Origin: CG2-30-68-42 sp037440385
GTDB taxonomy: Bacteria; Pseudomonadota; Gammaproteobacteria; Burkholderiales; Rhodocyclaceae
Length of the DNA stretch: 24,017 nucleotides
Reading direction: 5' to 3'
Assembly: GCA_037440385.1 (NCBI GenBank)
Contig: JBBIUI010000034.1
Span: forward strand, 1 to 24,017
Position numbers and translations under genes: made by a program. Shown here piece by piece: positions 7,266 through 14,307 of the stretch. The notes beneath the pieces are model-generated. The model saw only the letters and a program-made list of their open reading frames with translations. It was not told the DNA's origin and ran no database searches. Numbering within the stretch: position 1 is the stretch's first letter; the number at the start of each line of letters is the position of its first letter.

Positions 7266-8238
7266 CGCGGCGGCGCGCCCGCACCGCCGCGCGTGAACGC
7301 TTGACGGAAGCGCGTGGATCTTCGCAGGCGGCGATCTGCGCGATCAGCTCGGCGCCGCGCTCCACGAGAAAGCCCGCGAAAGCCTCGGCGATCGGCAGCA
7401 GCCGTTTTTCGGCGCGCCGCACGACATGCCAGCGGCGCATCACCGGCGTGCCCGCGACCCTGAGCCGGACCAGCTTTCCGGCCGCCGTCTCCAGTGCCAC
7501 GGCGTGGGCGGACAGGAACGAGATGCCCAGGCCGGCCATCACCGCCTGCTTGATCGTCTCGTTGCTGCTGATCTCGATGATCGAGGCGGGTACCACGCCA
7601 TGCCCGGCAAAGAATTGCTCCATCGCGATGCGGGTGCCCGAGCCCGACTCCCGGATCAGGAAGGTGTCGTCCCGGAGCGCTCTCGGATCGATGCGCGTGC
7701 GGCCCGCGAGCGGATGCTCGGCAGACGCGATGACGATCAACGGATGATCGGCGAACGGTTGCGAGACCGTCTGGAATTGCTCGGGCGGACGGCCCATGAT
7801 GGCCAGGTCGATCTGGTTCTCGGCGAGCTGGTGGATGACGAGTTCGCGGTTGAGCACGCCGAGCTTCAGCTCGATCTGCGGGTGTTCGCGCCGGAACAGG
7901 GCGAGCAGATGAGGGGCGAAGTACTTCGCGGTGCTGACGACGCCGATGTTGAGCAGTCCGCGGCGCATGCCCTTGAGTTCGTCCATCGCACTGCGCGCCG
8001 CGGCGAGCTGCTGGGCGATCGCCCGCGCATGCCGGGCGAGTTCGGCGCCCGCGGCGGTCAGGAAGATCCTGCGCCCGACCTGCTCGGTCAGCGGGAGTCC
8101 CACGCTGTCCTCGAGCTGGCGAACCTGCATCGACACCGCGGGCTGCGTCAGGTGCAACTCCTCGGAGGCGCGCGAGAAGCTCGACAGGCGTGCAACCGCC
8201 TCGAATACCTTGAGTGCGCGGAAGGTCACGTGTTTCAT
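7246..8238 (-). CDS. cbbR: LysR-family transcriptional regulator CbbR
   Basis: CbbR activates Calvin-cycle operons in response to metabolites such as RuBP or NADPH, depending on species. The 330-residue protein begins MKHVTFRALKVFEAVARL, then carries the winged helix-turn-helix (SFSRASEELHLTQPAVSMQV, about 18-45) and a periplasmic-binding-protein-like effector domain. Landmarks of the latter are NIGVVSTAKYFAPHLL, IDLAIMGRPP, LIRESGSGTR and NETIKQAVMAGLGISFLS, all typical of CbbR. The ATG at 8238 has AGGAGG 6 bases upstream; a longer frame to 8577 crosses a repeat and is not family-like. It diverges from cbbM but is separated by 448 bp, longer than usual for cbbR-cbb pairs because a palindromic repeat lies between. 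The C-terminal ~25 residues are Arg/Ala-rich, overlap the thioredoxin-fold gene antisense and may be a non-conserved extension. Confidence 0.93.
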   Translation of the reverse strand: MKHVTFRALKVFEAVARLSSFSRASEELHLTQPAVSMQVRQLEDSVGLPLTEQVGRRIFLTAAGAELARHARAIAQQLAAARSAMDELKGMRRGLLNIGVVSTAKYFAPHLLALFRREHPQIELKLGVLNRELVIHQLAENQIDLAIMGRPPEQFQTVSQPFADHPLIVIASAEHPLAGRTRIDPRALRDDTFLIRESGSGTRIAMEQFFAGHGVVPASIIEISSNETIKQAVMAGLGISFLSAHAVALETAAGKLVRLRVAGTPVMRRWHVVRRAEKRLLPIAEAFAGFLVERGAELIAQIAACEDPRASVKRSRAAVRARRRATATST

Positions 8239-8376
8239 GGCCGGCCTCCTGGGAGCGGGCGAAACGCAATACGGAGCATGAGCCGCACGATGCGGCGTGT
8301 CGCCGGGCGAGGCCGAACCTTCCGGTCGTTGCGACAAGCATGGCGACGAAGCACTCCGTTTCCCGTCATGGTGTTT

Positions 8377-8490
8377 CCCCGTCATTGCGAGCAGCGCCGC
8401 GACGAAACGATCTCGCCGCATGCCGCACGGGCGCGACGCGTTTCGCGCGGGATCGCTTCGTCGGCCCCCGGCCTGCTCGCAATGACGGGG
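8377..8490. repeat. REP-like 114-bp palindromic element
   Basis: The ends are an 18-base perfect inverted repeat, CCCCGTCATTGCGAGCAG at 8377-8394 and its complement at 8473-8490. Further in, CGACGAAACGATCTCG on the left pairs with the complement of CGGGATCGCTTCGTCG on the right with two mismatches and a small bulge. The CGTCATTGCGAG...GACGAA..GATC consensus is a well-known type of dispersed intergenic palindrome (REP/MITE-like) in many proteobacteria. No other clear full copy occurs in this window. It would lie in the 5' leader of a cbbR transcript started at the operator. Confidence 0.85.
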
Positions 8491-8597
8491 TACCCGGGCT
8501 TCGTCCGCCTTCGCCCTCCTCGCGACGACGAGGTGCCGGGCCTCGTCCGGTTCGTTTCCTGGACCGGCGGACGGCACTCTAACCTATAACGGAATGC

Positions 8598-8636
8598 TGA
8601 TTATAACCATCAAAAACTCTGACTTCACTTTATGGT
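8598..8636. promoter_or_regulatory. CbbR-type operator upstream of cbbM
   Basis: LysR/CbbR boxes follow T-N11-A, often TNA-N7-TNA. Two such boxes overlap here: TCA (8610-8612), N7, TGA (8620-8622), N7, TTA (8630-8632). They are embedded in an ACCAT (8606-8610)/ATGGT (8632-8636) dyad and preceded by TGAT (8598-8601)/ATCA (8609-8612). The block ends 50 bases before the cbbM ATG and is the most AT-rich part of the window. The assignment to CbbR rests on the motif and the divergent regulator gene. Confidence 0.6.
8600..8605 (-). promoter_or_regulatory. Candidate cbbR -10 element
   Basis: A perfect TATAAT occurs on the minus strand, in the AT-rich block next to the CbbR-type boxes. From here the cbbR leader would be about 355 bases and would contain the REP palindrome. 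Overlap with the operator would fit the autoregulation usual for LysR regulators. No strong -35 is seen. Confidence 0.4.
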
Positions 8637-8686
8637 AGGCGGGGATTAAGCTGCCGTCACGTTCAACCGACCGAGAGGCAGCGAAC

Positions 8687-10063
8687 ATGGATCAATCGAG
8701 CCGTTACGCCAACCTGGCGCTCAAGGAAGCCGATCTCATCCAGGGCGGCCGGCACGTGCTGTGCGCCTACATCATGAAGCCGAAGGCCGGTCATGGCTAT
8801 CTGGCCACCGCCGCGCACTTCGCCGCGGAGTCCTCGACCGGGACCAATGTCGAGGTCTGCACGACCGACGACTTCACCCGCGGCGTCGATGCGCTGGTCT
8901 ATGAGATCGACGAGGCACGCGAGATCACGAAGATCGCCTTCCCGATCGAGCTGTTCGACCGCAACATCACCGACGGACGCGCGATGCTGGCATCGTTCCT
9001 GACGATGGCGATCGGCAACAATCAGGGCATGGGCGACGTCGAGTACGCGAAGATGCACGACTTCTACGTTCCGCCCGCCTATCTGCAGCTGTTCGACGGC
9101 CCGGCGATGAACATCCAGGACCTGTGGCGCGTGCTCGGCCGCCCGCTGTCCGACGGCGGCATGATCGTGGGAACCATCATCAAGCCGAAGCTCGGCCTGC
9201 GGCCGCAACCCTTCGCCGATGCGTGCTACCAGTTCTGGCTGGGCGGGGACTTCATCAAGAACGACGAGCCGCAGGGCAACCAGGTGTTCTCGCCGCTGAA
9301 GGAAACCGTCCGCCTGGTCGCCGACGCGATGCGCCGCGCGCAGGACGAGACCGGCGAGGCCAAGCTGTTCTCCGCCAACATCACCGCGGACGATCCCTTC
9401 GAGATGATCGCGCGTGGCGAGTACATCCTGGAAACGTTCGCCGAGAATGCCAACCACGTCGCCTTCCTGGTCGACGGCTATGTCGCCGGGCCGACCGCGA
9501 TCACGACCTGCCGCCGCCGCTTCCCCGGCCAGTTCCTGCACTATCACCGTGCCGGGCACGGCGCGGTCACGTCGCCTTCGGCCAGGCGCGGCTATACGGC
9601 CTTCGTGCATTGCAAGGTGAGCCGGCTGCAGGGTGCTTCGGGCATCCATACCGGCACCATGGGTTACGGCAAGATGGAAGGCGCGGCCGATGACAAACGG
9701 ATCGCGTACATGCTCGAGCGCGACAGCGCGGACGGCCCGTTCTATCATCAGGAATGGCTCGGCATGAAGGCGACGACCCCGATCATCTCGGGCGGCATGA
9801 ATGCGCTGCGGCTGCCGGGATTCTTCAGCAACCTCGGTCATTCGAACGTCATCCAGACCTCGGGCGGCGGTGCCTTCGGCCACATCGACGGGCCGATCGC
9901 CGGTGCCGCCTCGCTGCGCCAGGCGCACGAAGCCTGGAAGGCCGGCGTCGGCCTGGTCGAGTATGCGAGGGGCCACCGCGAACTGGCGCGAGCCTTCGAA
10001 TCGTTTCCGGGCGATGCCGACCGGCTCTTCCCGGGCTGGAAGAAGGCGCTCGGGCTGGCCTGA
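8687..10063 (+). CDS. cbbM: Form II ribulose-bisphosphate carboxylase
   Basis: CbbM carboxylates ribulose 1,5-bisphosphate to two 3-phosphoglycerates and works as a dimer of large subunits without small subunits. The 458-residue protein aligns with Rhodospirillum rubrum numbering without shift. Catalytic K166 lies in GTIIKPKLGL, the carbamylated K191 and metal ligands D193/E194 in GGDFIKNDEPQGNQ, the histidine in FLHYHRAGHGAV, the mobile-loop lysine in GTMGYGKMEG, and the phosphate-binding residues in IISGGMNALR. All key residues are present, so it should be active. The ATG at 8687 has GAGAGG 8 bases upstream. It is divergent from cbbR behind a CbbR-type operator and is followed by a strong terminator. 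No cbbQ or cbbO activase genes follow, unlike many cbbM loci, and no form I genes are in view. Confidence 0.99.
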   Translation: MDQSSRYANLALKEADLIQGGRHVLCAYIMKPKAGHGYLATAAHFAAESSTGTNVEVCTTDDFTRGVDALVYEIDEAREITKIAFPIELFDRNITDGRAMLASFLTMAIGNNQGMGDVEYAKMHDFYVPPAYLQLFDGPAMNIQDLWRVLGRPLSDGGMIVGTIIKPKLGLRPQPFADACYQFWLGGDFIKNDEPQGNQVFSPLKETVRLVADAMRRAQDETGEAKLFSANITADDPFEMIARGEYILETFAENANHVAFLVDGYVAGPTAITTCRRRFPGQFLHYHRAGHGAVTSPSARRGYTAFVHCKVSRLQGASGIHTGTMGYGKMEGAADDKRIAYMLERDSADGPFYHQEWLGMKATTPIISGGMNALRLPGFFSNLGHSNVIQTSGGGAFGHIDGPIAGAASLRQAHEAWKAGVGLVEYARGHRELARAFESFPGDADRLFPGWKKALGLA

Positions 10064-10110
10064 CCGCATGCAGGATTTTCGACTCCCTCTGGCAGATGTC
10101 CGCCAGTTCG

Positions 10111-10145
10111 CCTCTCCGCGGCTCGCCGCGGAGAGGATTTTTTTT
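10111..10145 (+). terminator. Rho-independent terminator after cbbM
   Basis: An 11-bp perfect stem, CCTCTCCGCGG with its complement at 10126-10136, closes a CTCG tetraloop and is followed by A and then eight T (10138-10145). It begins 47 bases after the cbbM stop and 98 bases before the prk start. It is the only canonical intrinsic terminator I see in the window. Confidence 0.93.
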
Positions 10146-10152
10146 CGTTCGG

Positions 10153-10193
10153 ACGCCTTTCGGGGGGCGTTTCGTTCGCGCTTGAGTGACTCA
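10153..10193. repeat. Short dyads between the cbbM terminator and prk
   Basis: ACGCC (10153-10157) and GGCGT (10166-10170) form a small second hairpin just after the terminator. TGAGTGACTCA (10183-10193) is a perfect 11-base palindrome directly beside the prk ribosome-binding site (GGGAGG at 10194-10199). The palindrome could be an operator or a structure affecting translation start; its role is not known. Confidence 0.4.
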
Positions 10194-10207
10194 GGGAGGC
10201 AGCAACC

Positions 10208-11083
10208 ATGTCGATGAAACATCCGGTGATCGCCGTGACCGGCTCGAGCGGTGCCGGCACCAGCACCGTCACGCACTCGTTCCAGCACATTTTCCGGCGC
10301 GAGCAAATCAATGCTGCCGTCATCGAGGGCGACAGCTTCCACCGCTACGATCGCGACCAGATGAAGCAGGCGATCGCGGATGACGAAGCCGCCGGGCGCC
10401 GGCCGGTGACGCACTTCGGCCCCGAAGGCAACCTGCTCGAGGAGCTCGAAGCGCTGTTCCGCACCTATGGCGAGACCGGACGCGGCCGTCGGCGCTACTA
10501 CCTGCACAACGACGAGGAGGCGGCGCCGTGGGGCCAGAAACCCGGCACCTTCACGCCGTGGGAGGATCTGTCCGGGGATACCGACCTGCTGTACTACGAG
10601 GGCCTGCACGGGGCGGTGCGCACCGACAACGTCGACGCCGGTCGCTATGCCGACCTGCTCGTCGGCGTGGTGCCGACCGTCAATCTCGAGTGGATCCAGA
10701 AGATCCACCGCGACACCAAGGCGCGCGGCTATTCCGTCGAGGCGGTCACGCACACGATCCTGCGGCGCATGCACGACTACGTCCATTACATCACGCCGCA
10801 GTTCTCGCGCACCCACGTCAATTTCCAGCGCGTGCCGGTGGTGGACACCTCGAACCCTTTCATCGCCCGCGACATTCCGACGCTCGACGAATCCTTCGTC
10901 GTGATCCGCTACCGCAATCCGAAAGGCGTCGATTTTCCGTATCTGCTGGCGATGATCCACGACTCGTTCATGTCGCGGCCGAACTGCATCGTGGTGCCCG
11001 GCGGCAAGATGGAACTGGCGATCCAGCTGGTGCTCACGCCGCTGGTGCTGCAGCTCATCGAGCGGCGCAAGCTGGATCTGTGA
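10208..11083 (+). CDS. prk: Phosphoribulokinase, proteobacterial class I
   Basis: Prk (CbbP) phosphorylates ribulose 5-phosphate with ATP to give the RuBisCO substrate ribulose 1,5-bisphosphate, a step specific to the Calvin cycle. The 291-residue length matches the octameric bacterial type. It starts MSMKHPVIAVTGSSGAGTST with the P-loop at about 12-20. EGDSFHRYDRDQMK follows, then YYEGLHGA and NLEWIQKIHRDTKARGYS with the basic residues that bind substrate in the family. The end is LAMIHDSFMSRPNCIVVPGGKMELAIQLVLTP. The ATG at 10208 has GGGAGG 8 bases upstream; an in-frame ATG two codons later is possible. It sits after the cbbM terminator, so its expression needs read-through or its own promoter. 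The tkt start follows 91 bases after the stop. Confidence 0.98.
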   Translation: MSMKHPVIAVTGSSGAGTSTVTHSFQHIFRREQINAAVIEGDSFHRYDRDQMKQAIADDEAAGRRPVTHFGPEGNLLEELEALFRTYGETGRGRRRYYLHNDEEAAPWGQKPGTFTPWEDLSGDTDLLYYEGLHGAVRTDNVDAGRYADLLVGVVPTVNLEWIQKIHRDTKARGYSVEAVTHTILRRMHDYVHYITPQFSRTHVNFQRVPVVDTSNPFIARDIPTLDESFVVIRYRNPKGVDFPYLLAMIHDSFMSRPNCIVVPGGKMELAIQLVLTPLVLQLIERRKLDL

Positions 11084-11123
11084 GGGACATGCGCGCGAGC
11101 GAACTATCCAACGGACCCGGATT

Positions 11124-11145
11124 GAAAGATAATTCGCGATCTTTC
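11124..11145. repeat. Perfect inverted repeat in the prk-tkt spacer
   Basis: GAAAGAT (11124-11130) and ATCTTTC (11139-11145) flank an 8-base AATTCGCG spacer. The stretch is AT-rich relative to its surroundings and lies 29 bases before the tkt start. It could be an operator dyad or an mRNA hairpin; there is no following T-run, so it is not a typical terminator. Confidence 0.5.
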
Positions 11146-11174
11146 GCCGGGCCGACGACTGCCAGGGGTCTGCG

Positions 11175-13190
11175 ATGACGCAATTTTCCGATTTCGAACC
11201 GCCGGTGTTCAACAACCTGACCAGCGCCATCCGCGCGCTGGCGATGGATGCGGTCGAGAAGGCCAAGTCCGGCCATCCGGGCATGCCGATGGGCATGGCC
11301 GAGATCGCCGAGGTGCTGTGGAATCACCACCTGCGACACAACCCGGCCGATCCGAAGTGGCCCGACCGGGACCGCTTCGTGCTGTCCAATGGCCACGGCT
11401 CGATGCTGCTGTACGCGCTGCTGCATCTGAGCGGCTACGATCTGTCGATCGAGGACCTCAAGCAGTTCCGGCAACTGCATTCGAAGACGCCGGGGCATCC
11501 GGAATACGGCTACGCGCCGGGCGTCGAGACCACGACCGGACCGCTCGGCCAGGGCATCAGCAATGCCGTAGGCATGGCGATGGCGGAAAAGCTGCTGGCG
11601 GCCGAGTTCAACCGGCCCGGCCACGAGATCGTCAACCATCACACCTACGCCTTCCTCGGAGACGGCTGCCTGATGGAAGGCGTGTCGCACGAGGCCTGTT
11701 CGCTCGCCGGCACCTGGGGCCTGGGCAAGCTGATCGCGTTCTATGACGACAATGGCATTTCGATCGACGGTCACGTCGAAGCCTGGTTCACAGACGACAC
11801 GCCGCGCCGCTTCGAGGCCTATGGCTGGCAGGTGATCCCGAACGTCAACGGCCACGACGCGCAGGCCATCCAGCGGGCGATCGAACAGGCGAAAGCCGAC
11901 GCCGCGCGCCCGACGCTGATCTGCTGCAAGACGGTCATCGGTCTGGGAGCGCCCAACAAGGCCGGCACGCACGACGTACATGGTGCGGCGCTCGGCGAGG
12001 CCGAGATCGCGGCGGCGCGACCCCACATCGGCTGGGTGTTCCCGCCGTTCGAGATTCCGCAGGAAGTCTATGAGGCGTGGGATGCGCGCAAGAAGGGCGC
12101 GCAGTGGGAATCCGAGTGGCAGCGCCGGTTCGATCATTATGCGAAAGCGTACCCGCAGCTCGCCGCCGAATTCAGGCGGCGCACCGCAGGCGATCTGCCC
12201 GAAGCCTGGGCGCAGCACGCGAAGCAGGCCCTGGCCGCGGTGGCGGCGAAGGCCGAGACCGTGGCCACGCGCAAGGCCTCGCAGATCGCGATCAACGCAC
12301 TCGCGGCGGCGCTGCCGGAATTCGTGGGCGGTTCGGCGGACCTGACCGGTTCCAACCTGACCAACTGGAACGGCTGCACGCGCATCGCCGGCCGTTCGAC
12401 CGGCAACTACATCTCCTATGGCGTGCGCGAGTTCGGCATGTCGGCCATCATGAACGGCATGGCGCTGCACGGCGGCATCCTGCCCTTCGGCGGCACCTTC
12501 CTGATGTTCTCCGAATATGCGCGCAATGCACTGCGCATGGCGGCGCTGATGAAGCAGCGCGTGATCTACGTATTCACGCACGACTCGATCGGCCTGGGCG
12601 AGGACGGCCCGACGCACCAGCCGGTCGAGCAGGTCGCCACGCTGCGCATGATCCCGAACATGGACGTCTGGCGGCCCTGCGACACGGTCGAGACGATGGC
12701 CGCATGGATCTGCGCCGTGGAAAAGCGCACGGGCCCGAGCGCGCTGTGCCTGTCCCGGCAGAATCTCGCGTTCCAGAAACGCGACGAGGCGCAGATCGGC
12801 GCGATCTCGCGCGGCGGCTACGTGCTGTCGGAAGCCGCGGGCGGCGCCCCGCGCGCGCTGCTGCTGGCGACCGGCTCCGAGGTCGATCTCGCCGTCAAGG
12901 CGCAGCAGGCGCTCTCGGCCGAAGGCATCCCGGTGCGCGTCGTCTCGATGCCCTGTACGAACCGGTTCGATCGCCAGGACGCGGCCTACCGCGAGAGCGT
13001 GCTGCCGATGGGCCTGCCGCGCGTGGCGGTCGAAGCCGGCGTGCGCGATGGATGGTACAAGTATGTGGGGCTGGAGGGCAGGGTCGTCGGGCTGGACCGC
13101 TTCGGCGAGTCGGCTCCGGCCGGCGTCCTGTTCAAGGAGTTCGGCTTCACGGTGGACAATGTCGTGAAGACGGTCAAGTCGGTGCTGTAA
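11175..13190 (+). CDS. tkt: Transketolase
   Basis: Transketolase moves two-carbon ketol units between sugar phosphates using thiamine diphosphate, in both the Calvin and pentose phosphate pathways. The 671-residue protein matches the usual ~660-670. The N-terminal domain shows KSGHPGMPMGMAEIAEVLW and the ThDP/metal motif GDGCLMEG...NGISIDG. The middle domain shows GGSADLTGSN, YGVREFGMSAIMNGM and GLGEDGPTHQPVEQ, which includes the catalytic glutamate region. The C-terminal domain has LLATGSEVDLA and ends with a GFTVDNVV segment. The ATG at 11175 has AGGGG a few bases upstream. An inverted repeat lies in the 91-base spacer before it. The gap gene follows after 26 bases, consistent with one transcript. 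Confidence 0.98.
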   Translation: MTQFSDFEPPVFNNLTSAIRALAMDAVEKAKSGHPGMPMGMAEIAEVLWNHHLRHNPADPKWPDRDRFVLSNGHGSMLLYALLHLSGYDLSIEDLKQFRQLHSKTPGHPEYGYAPGVETTTGPLGQGISNAVGMAMAEKLLAAEFNRPGHEIVNHHTYAFLGDGCLMEGVSHEACSLAGTWGLGKLIAFYDDNGISIDGHVEAWFTDDTPRRFEAYGWQVIPNVNGHDAQAIQRAIEQAKADAARPTLICCKTVIGLGAPNKAGTHDVHGAALGEAEIAAARPHIGWVFPPFEIPQEVYEAWDARKKGAQWESEWQRRFDHYAKAYPQLAAEFRRRTAGDLPEAWAQHAKQALAAVAAKAETVATRKASQIAINALAAALPEFVGGSADLTGSNLTNWNGCTRIAGRSTGNYISYGVREFGMSAIMNGMALHGGILPFGGTFLMFSEYARNALRMAALMKQRVIYVFTHDSIGLGEDGPTHQPVEQVATLRMIPNMDVWRPCDTVETMAAWICAVEKRTGPSALCLSRQNLAFQKRDEAQIGAISRGGYVLSEAAGGAPRALLLATGSEVDLAVKAQQALSAEGIPVRVVSMPCTNRFDRQDAAYRESVLPMGLPRVAVEAGVRDGWYKYVGLEGRVVGLDRFGESAPAGVLFKEFGFTVDNVVKTVKSVL

Positions 13191-13216
13191 TTTTTTCCAC
13201 GGAGGGAGCGGGGCAC

Positions 13217-14215
13217 ATGAGCATCAAAGTTGGCATCAACGGCTTCGGCCGCATCGGTCGCATGGTGTTCCGTGCGGCGGTGAAGAACTTTCCTGACGTC
13301 GAGATCGTCGGCATCAACGACCTGCTCGAACCCGATTATCTGGCCTACATGCTGAAGTACGATTCGGTGCACGGTCGCTTCACCGGCGCAGTCTCGGTCG
13401 AGGGCAGCACGCTGATCGTCGACGGAAAGCGGATACGCCTGACCGCGGTCAAGGACCCCGCGGAACTGAAATGGTCGGAGGTCGGCGCGCAGGTCGTCGT
13501 CGAATCGACCGGACTGTTCCTGACCAAGGAAACCGCGCAGAAGCACCTCGCGGCGGGCGCGCAGAAGGTCATCCTGTCCGCGCCGTCCAAGGACGACACG
13601 CCGATGTTCGTGTTCGGTGTCAACGACAAGACCTACGCCGGACAGGCGATCATCTCCAACGCTTCCTGTACGACGAACTGCCTGGCTCCGGTCGCGAAGG
13701 TGCTCAACGATACCTGGGGCATCAAGCGCGGCCTGATGACGACGATCCATGCGACCACCGCGACGCAGAAAACGGTCGATGGCCCCTCGAACAAGGATTG
13801 GCGCGGCGGCCGCGGCATCCTCGAGAACATCATCCCGTCGTCGACCGGCGCGGCCAAGGCGGTCGGCAAGGTCATCCCGGAGCTCAACAAGAAGCTCACG
13901 GGCATGGCGTTCCGCGTGCCCACCTCCGACGTGTCGGTGGTCGACCTCACGGCGGAGCTCGTGCGGGAAGCGAGCTACGCGGAGATCTGCGCCGCGATGA
14001 AGGCTGCCTCGCAAGGCAGCATGAAGGGCGTGCTGGGCTATACGGAGGACAAGGTCGTCTCGACCGATTTCCGCGACGAGAACTGCACGTCGGTCTTCGA
14101 TGTCGATGCCGGGATCGCGCTCGACCCCACCTTCATCAAGGTGGTGGCGTGGTACGACAACGAATGGGGCTACTCGAACAAGGTCGTCGAGATGGTGCGC
14201 GTCGTGGCCCGATGA
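13217..14215 (+). CDS. gap: Type I glyceraldehyde-3-phosphate dehydrogenase
   Basis: This enzyme interconverts glyceraldehyde 3-phosphate and 1,3-bisphosphoglycerate and serves both glycolysis and the reductive Calvin step. The 332-residue protein has the GINGFGRIGR Rossmann start, the catalytic SNASCTTNCLAP with Cys151, TTIHATTATQ with its histidine at about 178, and WYDNEWGYSNKV near the end. GINDLLEPDYLAYMLKYDS carries Asp35, the acidic residue that favours NAD(H) over NADP(H), so it looks like the GapA type and not the photosynthetic NADP type. The ATG at 13217 follows a GGAGGGAG stretch and is 26 bases after the tkt stop. A longer upstream frame is a shadow of tkt. The pgk gene follows after 92 bases. 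Confidence 0.98.
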   Translation: MSIKVGINGFGRIGRMVFRAAVKNFPDVEIVGINDLLEPDYLAYMLKYDSVHGRFTGAVSVEGSTLIVDGKRIRLTAVKDPAELKWSEVGAQVVVESTGLFLTKETAQKHLAAGAQKVILSAPSKDDTPMFVFGVNDKTYAGQAIISNASCTTNCLAPVAKVLNDTWGIKRGLMTTIHATTATQKTVDGPSNKDWRGGRGILENIIPSSTGAAKAVGKVIPELNKKLTGMAFRVPTSDVSVVDLTAELVREASYAEICAAMKAASQGSMKGVLGYTEDKVVSTDFRDENCTSVFDVDAGIALDPTFIKVVAWYDNEWGYSNKVVEMVRVVAR

Positions 14216-14307
14216 GGCCTGGTGCGCGCTTCCCGTCCATGCGATGCGCATCGGCGTTGCCGCGCTCGGCGGTGGCGCCGGCGCGTCGGTCGTGAAAGGA
14301 TTCCGGC

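Larger units (their letters stand above)
8239..8686. other. cbbR-cbbM divergent intergenic region
   Basis: This 448-bp spacer has no convincing gene. From left to right it holds the cbbR ribosome-binding site (AGGAGG), a small perfect inverted repeat GCCGCA/TGCGGC at 8282-8296, a REP-like palindrome at 8377-8490 flanked by degenerate look-alike pieces (about 8339-8370 and 8497-8530), and an AT-rich promoter/operator block at about 8581-8650. The cbbM ribosome-binding site, GAGAGG, lies 8 bases before its ATG. Apparent reading frames across the region are low-complexity, Arg-rich and cross the repeat, so they were not called. Confidence 0.8.

Noticed and set aside
8377..8490. Possible insertion sequence remnant or sRNA gene
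   Set aside because: There is no transposase piece, and the ends match the common REP/MITE-type palindrome; no promoter-terminator pair supports an sRNA.
8297..8582. Short plus-strand frames in the cbbR-cbbM spacer
   Set aside because: They cross the REP-like palindrome, are Arg/Ser-rich, and shift frame between repeat arms; no sign of coding.
8663..11296. An 877-codon minus-strand open frame opposite cbbM and prk
   Set aside because: It runs antisense through cbbM, the terminator and prk; the product is low-complexity and matches no family I know.
12077..14215. A 712-codon frame suggesting a transketolase-GAPDH fusion
   Set aside because: The upstream part is the wrong frame of tkt; gap starts cleanly at 13217 with its own ribosome-binding site.
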